Assembly: GCA_963975155.1 (NCBI GenBank)
Contig: CAXBFG010000005.1
Coordinates: forward strand, 1 to 64,000
DNA length: 64,000 bases
Reading direction: 5' to 3'
Source of the DNA: UBA5109 sp963975155
Lineage (GTDB): Bacteria > Pseudomonadota > Gammaproteobacteria > Pseudomonadales > Pseudohongiellaceae
Every line of letters begins with the position of its first letter. Position 1 is the first letter of the stretch. The position numbers were made by a program, and so were the translations under genes. Of the stretch, positions 1-9,552 are shown piece after piece. The notes under the pieces were generated by a model that searched no databases, was not told the DNA's origin, and saw nothing but the letters and a program-made list of their open reading frames with translations.

Positions 1-2
1 GC

Positions 3-3000
3 AGCTTAACGATCAACGCCAATGGTACATACAGTTATACGCCACCGGCACAGGGCAGTGTTCCGCCGGGCGGACTGACAGAAGTGTTCACTTACACGGT
101 CAGGGATGCAGACGGTGATACGGATCAGGCGACCTTGTCTATCACAGTGATGGATAATGACCTGAGTCCGGTCGTTGTCAACGATAGTGCTATAGCAATG
201 GAAGGTGCAGCTGCCAGTACAGGAAATATATTCAGTAATGACACGATCGGAGACGGGCCTGGAAATGTTATTTCTGCTGTTGATGATGACGGGGACACCA
301 TTACCATTGGTACGCCATTTATTACTGATAATGGTGGCACCTTAACTATCAATAGCAACGGTACCTACAGTTATATTCCACCGGTACAAGGTTCTGTACC
401 AGTAAGCGGCTTGACCGAAGTGTTCACCTTTACTGTCAGCGATGCTGATGGCGACAGCGTGCAGTCGAGTTTAACTGTAACTGTAATAGATAATGATATA
501 AGCCCTGTTGCCAATAATGATTCAGCCACCACAAATGAAGGCGGCACTGCGAAAACGGGCAATGTATTCCTGAATGATGTCGCCGGTGATGGCATCAGTA
601 CGGTTGTCGGGATAGTCAATAACAGTGGTGTGGTGCAGCCGATTGGTTCGAATTTCACGACTGCTGCAGGTGCAACGCTGAAAATAAATGCCGACGGCAG
701 CTATACCTATACACCACCAGCGCAGGGCAATGTTCCTGACAATGGATTGACTGAAATCTTTACAGTTACTACTGCTGATGTCGATGGTGACACCAGTCAA
801 TCCACATTAACTTTTATAGTGCTGAATAATGACTTATTGCCACAAGCAGTCGCTGATATAAAAGCTGCAGCAGAAGGCGGAGCAACAGTGAGTGGTAATG
901 TATTAAGCAATGATACCTTTGGTGATGGTCCAGGCAGAGTTTCATCAGTCATTGATGATGACGGTGACACAATCACTGTTGGTGCGCCTTTTACAACAGA
1001 TGCTGGAGGCATACTGACTATCAACTCCAATGGGACTTATACCTACACACCGCCAATGTTTGGGCTTGTTCCCAGCAGCGGATTAACTGAAGTGTTTACT
1101 TTAACCCTCAGTGACGCTGATGGTGATACTGTTCAGTCAACATTGACACTTAATGTATCGAATACTGATGCAAATATAACTGCCAGGGATGATACGGTCA
1201 CAAGAACCGAGGGTAGTATTACTAAATCAGGCAATATTTTTGCCAACGATACAGTGCCGGATAAACCAGCGCATGTTGTCAGTGTGGTTGATGCAGATGG
1301 AGATGCTGTAAACCTTGGTACGCTATTTACAACTGACCGGGGTGGCAAGCTTACTGTTAATCCAGATGGTACTTTCAGTTATAAACCGCCGGTGCAGGGC
1401 GCAGTGCCTGTCAGTGGCTTGACCGAAGTCTTTACGATCAGGGTAAGTGATGCTGATGGTGACTTTAGCCAGTCTACCCTGACATTCATAGTCCGGGATA
1501 ATGGTGTAAACTTAGATCAGAACATTACGAATAATAACAATACCAATCCGCAACCGGCACCACCAAAACCAGCTCCTACTGTAAATACAGATGTTAATTT
1601 TGCTCCTGGCTCAAGTGCAGTGCCAACGAATAATCTGAACTTTGATATCACCACAGTTGTCAGTTCTACGACTAATCAGCCGCCTGCGAACCAGACGACA
1701 CCTCAGACTCTCAATCAGCAGCAATCGGCTCAGATATTGCTGACAGGTAATATTCAGGATCAGATAATTGATAGCGGTGAATTGACAGTTTCCATACAAG
1801 ATACCTTCCAGCATACAGATCCGACCGAGTCACTGACAATTACGGCAACACTGGAAAATGGCAGCCCCTTACCTAATTACATCAGGTTTGATGTTGGCAG
1901 CCAGCAGTTTGTTTTTGATGCTGATTTAGCAACTGCCCAAGGCATAACGCAACAAACAGTTGTGGTTAGAGCCGAAGATTCACAAGGTAATGCAACCGAT
2001 GCAAGGTTTAATGTCGTCAACAGTAATGCACAGGCGCTTAATAATCTTAACAACGGAGGTATTATTTCACTGGTTGGCAATCTTCAGAATCAGGTCTTAA
2101 GTAGCGGAAGTATCGTATACCCGGTATCTGATGCCTTCCTGCATACTGATCCCGCTGAAGTTTTAAACATCACTGCGAGACTTGAGAACGGTAGTGCACT
2201 CCCTGAATTTATTCGCTATGACGCAGCAAGTAAGCAATTTGTTCTGGATGCTGATGCAGCGAATGCAGCAGGTGCTCAGGGTGAAATTGTTGTGGTAGTT
2301 GAAGCTCAAGACTCCCAGGGAAATGCAGTTACATCCAAGTTTACGGTCTATGATGCTGCTTCAGCGCCAGCCAATTTAAACCCGACGGCCGGAAATTTAG
2401 TTGAAGGAAACCAGGTCAGTACTGAAGGTTCACGACTTTCATTGGTAAGTCGAATTCCAAATCAGGTGATTAGTAACGGTATTATCGAGTTTTCTGTTGC
2501 AGAAAATTTCCAGCATAGTAATACAAACGAGACCTTGACTATAAGAGCCCGAATGGAGGATGGCAGTTCCTTACCAAACTGGGTGCTCTTTGATGAAGAG
2601 AATCGAGAGTTTGTGATTGATGCCGATATGGCTAAATTACTGGGTATTGATTCGGTTGTTATCATCGTCGAAGCGGAAGATTCAAGCGGGAACTCAGTAT
2701 CTTCCAAATTCAGTGTTTCGGTAGAAACGGCTGATGTGGTCGTTGAGGAGGGTCTGGAAGAAGGCCCCGAAACCGTGATGGAGTCAGCAGAACAAGACGC
2801 TGAAAGTGAAGATAATGAGCAGCTAGATCAAGACCTTGCGTTGACTTCTGAATGGGAATCGTTAGAATTGATCGCGCAGGGAGACGCAGAGCTCCTGAAT
2901 TTGCTCAATTCACTGGCTAACAGTGGCAATGAAATGGATGATGAATTGAAAGACTTTGCGAAAGAGAACCTGAATGATCAGATTCTCCGGGCAGGAGAGT

Positions 3001-3065
3001 TTGGTTATCAACAGGAGAAACTTGAACTTAAAACGCTATTAGAAAAAATATTTAGTCGAGGCTGA
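3..3065 (+). CDS. Large Ig/cadherin-like repeat surface protein, 3' part (5' truncated by window)
   Basis: The reading frame is open from the left edge and ends in TGA at 3065, so only the C-terminal part is visible. Up to about 1500 it consists of Ig/cadherin-like (VCBS/tandem-95 style) repeats with recurring motifs GNxxxND, DxDGDT, TINSNGTYxYTPP and GLTEVFT. The anchor GLTEVFT recurs at exact 336-bp (112-residue) steps. After a Pro/Asn/Gln-rich linker come three cadherin/dystroglycan-like repeats (about 1720-2020, 2065-2350, 2430-2725) with ExLTIxAxLENGSxLPxxxxFD. The tail is acidic, then mildly charged. No RTX nonapeptides are visible. Four bases separate it from the TolC-like gene, so it is probably the substrate of the export genes that follow. 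An adhesin/surface role is inferred from the repeats. Confidence 0.85.
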   Translation, partial: SLTINANGTYSYTPPAQGSVPPGGLTEVFTYTVRDADGDTDQATLSITVMDNDLSPVVVNDSAIAMEGAAASTGNIFSNDTIGDGPGNVISAVDDDGDTITIGTPFITDNGGTLTINSNGTYSYIPPVQGSVPVSGLTEVFTFTVSDADGDSVQSSLTVTVIDNDISPVANNDSATTNEGGTAKTGNVFLNDVAGDGISTVVGIVNNSGVVQPIGSNFTTAAGATLKINADGSYTYTPPAQGNVPDNGLTEIFTVTTADVDGDTSQSTLTFIVLNNDLLPQAVADIKAAAEGGATVSGNVLSNDTFGDGPGRVSSVIDDDGDTITVGAPFTTDAGGILTINSNGTYTYTPPMFGLVPSSGLTEVFTLTLSDADGDTVQSTLTLNVSNTDANITARDDTVTRTEGSITKSGNIFANDTVPDKPAHVVSVVDADGDAVNLGTLFTTDRGGKLTVNPDGTFSYKPPVQGAVPVSGLTEVFTIRVSDADGDFSQSTLTFIVRDNGVNLDQNITNNNNTNPQPAPPKPAPTVNTDVNFAPGSSAVPTNNLNFDITTVVSSTTNQPPANQTTPQTLNQQQSAQILLTGNIQDQIIDSGELTVSIQDTFQHTDPTESLTITATLENGSPLPNYIRFDVGSQQFVFDADLATAQGITQQTVVVRAEDSQGNATDARFNVVNSNAQALNNLNNGGIISLVGNLQNQVLSSGSIVYPVSDAFLHTDPAEVLNITARLENGSALPEFIRYDAASKQFVLDADAANAAGAQGEIVVVVEAQDSQGNAVTSKFTVYDAASAPANLNPTAGNLVEGNQVSTEGSRLSLVSRIPNQVISNGIIEFSVAENFQHSNTNETLTIRARMEDGSSLPNWVLFDEENREFVIDADMAKLLGIDSVVIIVEAEDSSGNSVSSKFSVSVETADVVVEEGLEEGPETVMESAEQDAESEDNEQLDQDLALTSEWESLELIAQGDAELLNLLNSLANSGNEMDDELKDFAKENLNDQILRAGEFGYQQEKLELKTLLEKIFSRG
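160..1500 (+). repeat. Tandem 336-bp coding repeats (112-residue Ig/cadherin-like units)
   Basis: Equivalent codons of the GLTEVFT motif fall at 84, 420, 756, 1092 and 1428, a constant step of 336 bp with no indels. DNA similarity between units is clear but not perfect, so these are diverged tandem copies held in register by selection on domain length. A partial unit lies before 160 and more are probably present upstream of the window. Confidence 0.85.
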
Positions 3066-3069
3066 GTGC

Positions 3070-5073
3070 TTGTGTAAAAAGAGTCTTACCAGACTTTTCA
3101 GAATTTTGACCGTTGCTCCTATTCTCGCTTCATGTACAGTCGTCCCTGACCCGTTTACACAATCAGAACTTGCCCAGATAGCTCGCGCAGACCGCGAGCT
3201 TATTTTTAATGCCCAGGAAGAATTGCCGGCTGATGAGTTTCTGACGCTGGAAAAAGCCTTCGCCATGGCCCTGAAATATAACCTGGAAAACCGGGTTGCC
3301 TTACTTGAAACAACCCTTGCCAATAATTCATTTGATTTATCCAAAACAGAATTATTACCTGAACTTGCTGCCAATGCTGGTTATACCAACCGTTCCAATG
3401 AGCTGGCCTCCTTTAGTAACTCTGTACTAACCGGTGATGAATCACTGGAGTCATCCTCTTCCCAGGAGCGTGAACAACTGAACGGGTCAATTTCATTTTC
3501 CTGGAATCTGCTTGATTTTGGGCTTAGTTACCTGACGGCAAAACAAGGGGCGGATAATTACCTGATTGCGCAAAAATCCCGTGAAAAAGTCATGCTAACT
3601 CTTTTGCAGGAAGTCAGAAGCGCTTATTGGTATGCCGTAGCTATGGAAGCGATGGAGGGGCAACTTGAAGCATTGTATCTTGAGGCAGAAGGCATACTTG
3701 CAGATCTGCAATTGAATCGAAGGGAGGGTTTGCAGGATCCGATTTCAGTTCTGACGGAGATGCGGACTATTATCGAAACCTTGCAGGTACTTGATCAGGT
3801 CAGGCAATCAATCAACACCTCCAAAACTCGTTTGGCTGAACTGATTAACATTGAAAATCTGGATACAATCAAACTGGAAGTTCCGCAAGACTATGCGAAA
3901 TTATATCGGATTTCGGATGATCCCGGGGTCATGCAGGAAATGGAACTTCAGGCCCTGACCAATTCTGCGGAATACATCACTGAAATTTATAATGCCAGAA
4001 TAGAGCAGGAAGAAACGCGCAAAACCATGTTGCAACTTTTTCCCGGGCTGGATTTTTCTTATGGTGAGAACTATGGAAGTAACCGCTTTTTACTTAATAA
4101 TTCCTGGGGGCAGTTAAGCGCCAATCTAACCGGTGACTTAATGAATCTGGTAAACGCGCAGACTATCAGAAAAGTTCGTAGCACCACTGAACAACTGACG
4201 ATAAGTCGAAAGCTGGCCATGAACATGGCAGTTGTTGCCGGTGTCAATATCACTTGGCAGGATTACCAGAATTCAATTATTCAATTTGATCGCGCCAGCT
4301 TGCTTAATGAGATTGATACACAGTTATTTGAATTAACCAATCTCCAGGAAGCAAATTCAGTAGGAACCAATATTGCGACGATACAAAGCAAATTGCGTGC
4401 TTTCAGCTCCAGTATGGGTGAAAGAGAAGCTTATGCCACCGCACAAACAGCATACGGTGCTTATTTGTCCAGCTTGGGAATAAATCCTATTCCTGATAAT
4501 TATCAGCAAATACCAGTGAGTAATCTGGCTGCAGCAATATCTGCAAATTTTGTTCAGCAGATGGAGCCGTTTATGTCGCTAAATGCAATACCAGACACTG
4601 ACCAGGTCTACATAAATGACACTCAAATCACAGGTAACCTGCTGAGCAATGATATCCTCAAAGGTGATGCCCGGATAACCGCTATCCTTGATAAAAATGA
4701 TGATCCTGTCATGCTTGGTCAGGAGTTTGTGACTGATTTTGGCGGACGACTGCAGATTAACAGCAATGGTAGTTATCGTTATACGCCGCCTTCACGAGAT
4801 GATGTTAACTATGATGAGCTAGAAGAACTGTTTACTTATGTCATCAGAGACGAGAACGAAAATGAAGATGATGTCAGGTTTAAAATAGTTGGATTAGCGG
4901 ATAACAGGCTGGATTCACGTTTGCTAATATTGCCTGGTTTAGGGCCGGTCAGCGAAGAGTTTATGGAAGCATTTTTGCCAGCTCCGAATCTCACTGATTA
5001 TCTGCAAAGCTTACTTCCTGAGCCTAGCGTCGAAGAATTCATTGATGCCTTTGAGACATTGCAGGATGATTAA
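3070..5073 (+). CDS. TolC-family outer-membrane lipoprotein with a C-terminal Ig/cadherin-like repeat
   Basis: Predicted outer-membrane channel of a tripartite export system. The start is TTG at 3070 with GAGG at 3058-3061; no better in-frame start exists after the upstream stop. A lipoprotein signal ends in LASC (Cys22). Residues about 55-480 have the alternating helical/strand pattern and two-fold repeat of TolC/OEP proteins (LEKAFAMALKYNLENRV near the start, SFSWNLLDFGLSY strand). Unusually, residues about 505-610 (nt 4580-4900) form a separate domain matching the repeats of the preceding large protein: GNLLSND, FVTDFGG, INSNGSYRYTPP, LEELFTYVIRD. TolC proteins usually end shortly after the channel domain. 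The pairing with the repeat protein suggests cargo docking or co-anchoring, which is inferred. Confidence 0.85.
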   Translation: MCKKSLTRLFRILTVAPILASCTVVPDPFTQSELAQIARADRELIFNAQEELPADEFLTLEKAFAMALKYNLENRVALLETTLANNSFDLSKTELLPELAANAGYTNRSNELASFSNSVLTGDESLESSSSQEREQLNGSISFSWNLLDFGLSYLTAKQGADNYLIAQKSREKVMLTLLQEVRSAYWYAVAMEAMEGQLEALYLEAEGILADLQLNRREGLQDPISVLTEMRTIIETLQVLDQVRQSINTSKTRLAELINIENLDTIKLEVPQDYAKLYRISDDPGVMQEMELQALTNSAEYITEIYNARIEQEETRKTMLQLFPGLDFSYGENYGSNRFLLNNSWGQLSANLTGDLMNLVNAQTIRKVRSTTEQLTISRKLAMNMAVVAGVNITWQDYQNSIIQFDRASLLNEIDTQLFELTNLQEANSVGTNIATIQSKLRAFSSSMGEREAYATAQTAYGAYLSSLGINPIPDNYQQIPVSNLAAAISANFVQQMEPFMSLNAIPDTDQVYINDTQITGNLLSNDILKGDARITAILDKNDDPVMLGQEFVTDFGGRLQINSNGSYRYTPPSRDDVNYDELEELFTYVIRDENENEDDVRFKIVGLADNRLDSRLLILPGLGPVSEEFMEAFLPAPNLTDYLQSLLPEPSVEEFIDAFETLQDD

Positions 5074-5158
5074 ATCTTAAAGCTGTTATTTTCCATTTGG
5101 TTACTTTCAAAATCGCCGATGTTAGAATAATAGCACTCTAATGAGCTGAGGATTTTCA

Positions 5159-5965
5159 ATGCAAGCAATGAAGCCCACCAGGTTTTTCTCAGCATTTGTC
5201 GGCATCGTTCTGATGCTGGCCATGCTTCTAGGCGCGCAACTGCTTAAAGCACAAAGTGTTGATGAAATTATGTCTGCCATCAATTCAGCCACTCCCACAC
5301 TAAATGTTGAAGGTGAGACATTTCGTGGCCAGCTCAGGCCGGTAAATTTCGCACAAATTTCTGCTGGTATCGATGCCAAGCTCATCAATTTTCCGGTACG
5401 GGTAGGCAACCGTATTGAGGAAAACGATGTGATAGCCGAATTTAATTGTGCTATTGAAAGGGCGAGCAATACTATAGAGCGTGCCCGGGAAGCAGCAGCC
5501 TCAAGAAGTGTTGAAATTAATGAAAGGCTGCGCCAGTTAAATAACCTTAGCGAACTGGAATTGGCGCTTAGCCGGTCGGAGCTCGATATTGCCAGAGCAG
5601 AAGTTGAGCGTACCAGTTCTGTGCTTACTGAATGTGTTATCAGGGCCCCATTTGCAGGAACGGTTACTGAGAAATATGTTGAAAATTATCAATATGTGGG
5701 TAAAGGCGAAGTCATACTAGAGCTTATAGATACCAGGAATCTGGAAATTGAAATGGTACTGCCTTCATTAAATTTAAGGCAATATCAGGCAGGCAAGCAG
5801 TTTGAATTTTTAATCGATGAAACTGATCAGTCGGTTGAAGCTGTTATTGACAGGGTAGTCAATGTCATCGACCCTGTTAGTCAGACGGTCCGTGTTATAG
5901 GAGTTTTAATTGATCCGCCGGAAAATTTAATGCCTGGCATGAGTGGCGTTGTTTTTTTTCCTTGA
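5159..5965 (+). CDS. Periplasmic adaptor (HlyD/RND membrane-fusion family)
   Basis: A 268-residue membrane-fusion-type adaptor that would bridge inner-membrane components and the TolC-like channel. The start ATG at 5159 has GAGG at 5148-5151. It opens with a hydrophobic signal or anchor (residues about 8-31). A split biotinyl-lipoyl-like domain follows (VNFAQISAGIDAKL near 65 and VIRAPFAGTVTEKYVENYQYV near 160), interrupted by a coiled-coil hairpin (about 95-155), then a beta-barrel with PVSQTVRVIGVL and a C-terminal LMPGMSGVV typical of RND adaptors. Two cysteines (EFNC and LTEC) flank the hairpin and could pair. It is shorter than most RND adaptors (about 350-400) and no RND pump gene is adjacent. 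Confidence 0.85.
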   Translation: MQAMKPTRFFSAFVGIVLMLAMLLGAQLLKAQSVDEIMSAINSATPTLNVEGETFRGQLRPVNFAQISAGIDAKLINFPVRVGNRIEENDVIAEFNCAIERASNTIERAREAAASRSVEINERLRQLNNLSELELALSRSELDIARAEVERTSSVLTECVIRAPFAGTVTEKYVENYQYVGKGEVILELIDTRNLEIEMVLPSLNLRQYQAGKQFEFLIDETDQSVEAVIDRVVNVIDPVSQTVRVIGVLIDPPENLMPGMSGVVFFP

Positions 5966-6035
5966 TACAAAAAAATATGCCCGTAAAAAAAGCCGGGAAA
6001 AATTATAGATAAAGCTTGCTTAGGAAAATTTTTTC

Positions 6036-7358
6036 ATGGCAGATGCAACTGACTTACTTTTACTGCAACAGAAGTTGCGGCAATGCAAAAGCCTGGTGCA
6101 ATTGGGTCACTCAATTGTTAATCAGTCTACACGTATTGCGGAGTATCAGGTGGCTGTCTTATGGATAACCAGAACTTTCACTAAGGGAACTGTACAAGCA
6201 GTTTCCGGCCTTCCGGAACCGATTAAAAATACTCCTTTCACTGCCTGGGTTGAAGAGATCTGTATAAAAATGAGTATGCAGAATCTGGAAAAAACCACGC
6301 TTCTGGATAAAAGCGAATTTAATGAAGATCAGCAAATTAAATGGCGTGAATTTTTTCCCAGTGATTTGATTTGGGTACCTTTAAGGTACCAGGATAAAGA
6401 TATTGGTGGCTTATTGTTGGGTAGAAAGTATGCCTGGGAAGAGGAGGAGCTTTCGATTCTTAACTACTGGTCTGGTGCAGTGGCACATGCTCTGGGTGCT
6501 TTATTGCATATTCGTGAAAACAAAGGCGCCCAGGTCAAAAAAGTTATTACCAATAGGCGATTTGTCTGGCTGGCATTGCTGGCGGTGTTTGCTGCCGCAT
6601 GGATACCAGTGCCTCTATCTGTTAACGCACGAGCCGAGGTTGTACCCAGAAATCCGATTATCGTCCGATCTCCGATTGAAGGAATCATTGGCGAAGTTTT
6701 TGTGGAGCCCAATCAGGGGGTGCTGCCGGGCGATCTCATTCTGAGTTTTGATGATACCAATCTGCAGTCTCAAAAGGATCTTGCTGAACAGGAGCTGGCA
6801 ATTGCGCGGGCAGAATTTCAGAGTGCCAACCAGGCCGCAGTCAGAGATCGATCAATGGCTTCTGAATTACCCGTATTACAGGCTGTAATTGAGCAAAGAC
6901 AAACCCAGCTAAGATATACCCAGAATCTGCTGAGTCGTTCAAATATTTATGCCGAACAGCAAGGCATTGTCGTGATACCTAAAATTTCAGAACTTGAAGG
7001 TGCCCCAGTACGGGTAGGTGAGAAATTATTCACGCTGGCGGAACCCGGTGAAGTCGAACTCGAATTTTGGCTGGCAGTGGGTGACAGTATCCCCTTGCCC
7101 TATAACGCCAGGGTCACAATGTTTCTCAATGTTTATCCAGAGCAGGCACATCGAGGCAATGTAAGGTTTTCAAATTACCAGGCCGAAGTATCACCCGATG
7201 GTGTGCTGGGTTATCGGGGGCGGGCCGAGTTTATTGATCATGCAGAATTACGAATTGGCTGGCGTGGTACGGCTAAAATCTATGGTGAGGATGTCACGTT
7301 ATTTTATTATTTATTCAGGAGGCCTTTATCAGTACTCAGGCAATGGATAGGAATATAG
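6036..7358 (+). CDS. GAF-like domain fused to an HlyD-type adaptor
   Basis: 440 residues. Residues about 1-165 are a soluble, GAF-like domain (YQVAVLWITR, DLIWVPLRYQDKDIGGLLLGR, LSILNYWSGAVAHAL). One transmembrane helix follows at about 178-195 (FVWLALLAVFAAAWIPVPL). The rest is an HlyD-type periplasmic arm: lipoyl half (VVPRNPIIVRSPIEGIIGEV), coiled coil (QSQKDLAEQELAIARAEF), second lipoyl half (IYAEQQGIVVIPK) and a barrel. The topology implies a cytoplasmic sensor domain linked to a periplasmic adaptor. The 3' end overlaps the next gene by 16 bp, so the two are probably translationally coupled. The ligand of the GAF-like domain cannot be read from sequence. Confidence 0.85.
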   Translation: MADATDLLLLQQKLRQCKSLVQLGHSIVNQSTRIAEYQVAVLWITRTFTKGTVQAVSGLPEPIKNTPFTAWVEEICIKMSMQNLEKTTLLDKSEFNEDQQIKWREFFPSDLIWVPLRYQDKDIGGLLLGRKYAWEEEELSILNYWSGAVAHALGALLHIRENKGAQVKKVITNRRFVWLALLAVFAAAWIPVPLSVNARAEVVPRNPIIVRSPIEGIIGEVFVEPNQGVLPGDLILSFDDTNLQSQKDLAEQELAIARAEFQSANQAAVRDRSMASELPVLQAVIEQRQTQLRYTQNLLSRSNIYAEQQGIVVIPKISELEGAPVRVGEKLFTLAEPGEVELEFWLAVGDSIPLPYNARVTMFLNVYPEQAHRGNVRFSNYQAEVSPDGVLGYRGRAEFIDHAELRIGWRGTAKIYGEDVTLFYYLFRRPLSVLRQWIGI

Positions 7359-9499
7359 CGGTACAGACAGCTGGCCAGCCACAACAAAAGCCACAGGCCA
7401 AACCAGCCGTACTGCCAGAAATTCGTCAGGATTTAGCTTTATATCCCGCTGAACATGATGTCGATGGTGCTCCACTATGGCATTTGCATGATCCTCTGGC
7501 GAATAAATACTATCGGATGAATGACAGGGACGTTCAGTTACTGGCTCTATTCGGACAAAAAGATGCCAGAGAACTTAAACGACTCAATCAGTTAATCTTT
7601 AAGGATAATGTAGATAAAGAAGAACTCGAGGAGCTGGAAAATTTTTTGCGGATGAATAATCTGGTTAAGGGTGATGCCATGCAGTTAGGTATCTATCAAA
7701 ACCAGCTTGATAAAGCTAAAGAGCAGGTGAGCTGGTTTGCCAAATATGTACGTAAACCGCTATTTTTTCGCTTTCCTCTGTGGAATCCGGATAAATTTCT
7801 CGACAAGACTCTCCCGAACCTCCACTGGCTCGGACATAAGGCTACCCTATATGCTTTTGTTTTTATTACGGTTTTGGGAATTTATCTGTTCTCCCGCCAA
7901 GTAGAGGATTTTTTTAGCACCTTCCAGTATTTTTTCAGCTGGTCGGGCTTAACTGTTTACATTCTGGCCCTGGCCTTTATCAAGATACTGCATGAATTTG
8001 GTCATGCCTATGTAGCGAAAGCGCATGGTTGCAGGGTACCCATGATTGGTGTCGCTCTGATGATGGGTTGGCCCGTACTGTATACGGATACCAGCGACGC
8101 CTGGAAAATTGCTTCACGTAAAAAGCGTTTACAGATCGGGGCAGCAGGAGTTGCGGTAGAGTTGGTAATTGCATCCTTATCATTATTTCTTTGGAGCATT
8201 TCGCCTGAAGGTAGTATTAAGAGTGCTTTTTTCCTGTTATCTACCACTACCTGGTTAATGTCGGTTTTTGTGAACTTTAATCCCTTGATGAGGTTTGATG
8301 GGTATTACTTGCTATCAGATTTGCTCAGGGTTCCAAATCTTGAATCGCGTTCTTTCAATATGGCCAAGTGGTGGCTACGTGAGCGCTTATTTGGATTGGG
8401 AGAAGAACCGCCAGAGCATTTCAGGCCACCACTGGTCGTATATGCCTATAGTGTCTGGGTATACCGCTTTTTCCTTTTTTTGGGCATTACCTATATTGTG
8501 TACACTTTTTTCTTTAAGGTACTTGGTACAATCCTGTTTTTCTCGACCTTGTTTTCATTTTTAGTAGCGCCTGTGATTAAAGAATTGAAAGTCTGGATAG
8601 GGCTGAAGGATAAGATTCACTGGAATATGCACACAATCAGGTCCTGTGGTTTTATTCTTCTTTTCCTGGGTCTGATATTTGTCCCGTGGCAAAGGAATGT
8701 GCCTGTAGCTGCGTTACTGCGTGGACAAATCGCCGATCTTTATGTGCCGGAAGCTGGTCAGTTACTTAGCATGCCTGATCCAAGGCAGGATGTAATTGGT
8801 GAAAACGATATATTGTTTGAATTAATGTCTCCTCAACTGGAAAGAGATATTCAACAGGCAACTTCACGTTATACCGAATTGCGATGGACGCAGGCTTCGC
8901 AAGGCTTCGATTCAAATTTACGTAGTCAGGCAAGAATTGTTAATTCGGAATTAGTCACTCAAAATGAAATTTTGCGTGGCCTGCTGGAAAAGAATGAGCA
9001 GTTAGTTATCCGCGCCCCTTTATCTGGTAGAATCGTGGACATAGCTCCTGATATCAGGATCGGGGATTGGTTGCCTAGTGGCTTAAAAATAGCCACGGTT
9101 GTCGATACCAGAAACCTGGAAGTTGTTGGCTATTTAGAGGAAGGGCAGTTAGACAGAGTAGAGCTGGGCATGCCAGCCAGGTTTTATCCTGAAAATCCTG
9201 AGTATGGCGTAATCGATGCATATGTAAAGGGCATTGATCTGGTTGCAATCACTGAACTGGATAATCTTTACCAGTCATCTTTATTTGGCGGCAACATAGC
9301 TGTTCGTGAAGATAGTTCAGGGGTCCAGAATTTAGTAGGCAGTCATTACCGGATAGAGCTAGGACTGTATGGAGCCAACGAGTTAAGTCAGGCTAAAGTG
9401 GTACGGGGGACGGCAGTTATAGAAGGTAAGAGCACAAGTTTTTTTAATCGTGTAAGAAAGCGCTTCGTTGCGGTATTCTTGCGGGAATCCGGATTTTAA
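7343..9499 (+). CDS. Membrane M50 (site-2-type) zinc metalloprotease fused to an HlyD-like arm
   Basis: 718 residues. The N-terminal ~110 residues are soluble and resemble PqqD-like winged-helix domains (GAPLWHLHDPLANKYYRM). A multi-pass membrane core follows with HEFGH at residues 217-221 (HExxH zinc motif) and NFNPLMRFDG, whose Asp319 is the expected third ligand of M50 proteases. From about residue 453 a periplasmic HlyD-like region begins: GQIADLYVPEAGQL, a coiled coil, then VIRAPLSGRIVDIAPDIRIGDWL and a barrel. This matches the architecture often annotated as putative peptide zinc metalloprotease. It is the only multi-pass membrane protein in the cassette, so it may be the inner-membrane export or processing component. 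That role is inference. Confidence 0.88.
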   Translation: MDRNIAVQTAGQPQQKPQAKPAVLPEIRQDLALYPAEHDVDGAPLWHLHDPLANKYYRMNDRDVQLLALFGQKDARELKRLNQLIFKDNVDKEELEELENFLRMNNLVKGDAMQLGIYQNQLDKAKEQVSWFAKYVRKPLFFRFPLWNPDKFLDKTLPNLHWLGHKATLYAFVFITVLGIYLFSRQVEDFFSTFQYFFSWSGLTVYILALAFIKILHEFGHAYVAKAHGCRVPMIGVALMMGWPVLYTDTSDAWKIASRKKRLQIGAAGVAVELVIASLSLFLWSISPEGSIKSAFFLLSTTTWLMSVFVNFNPLMRFDGYYLLSDLLRVPNLESRSFNMAKWWLRERLFGLGEEPPEHFRPPLVVYAYSVWVYRFFLFLGITYIVYTFFFKVLGTILFFSTLFSFLVAPVIKELKVWIGLKDKIHWNMHTIRSCGFILLFLGLIFVPWQRNVPVAALLRGQIADLYVPEAGQLLSMPDPRQDVIGENDILFELMSPQLERDIQQATSRYTELRWTQASQGFDSNLRSQARIVNSELVTQNEILRGLLEKNEQLVIRAPLSGRIVDIAPDIRIGDWLPSGLKIATVVDTRNLEVVGYLEEGQLDRVELGMPARFYPENPEYGVIDAYVKGIDLVAITELDNLYQSSLFGGNIAVREDSSGVQNLVGSHYRIELGLYGANELSQAKVVRGTAVIEGKSTSFFNRVRKRFVAVFLRESGF

Positions 9500-9552
9500 T
9501 TTTAAAATGTGCCTGTTTTTCGGGTGTTATTGGATGTTAAGTTAATAAAAAA

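Noticed and set aside
5101..5130. Possible promoter upstream of the first periplasmic adaptor (TTACTT, 16 bp, TAGAAT)
   Set aside because: The -35 box is poor and the gap to the TolC-like gene is only 85 bp, so read-through is as likely.
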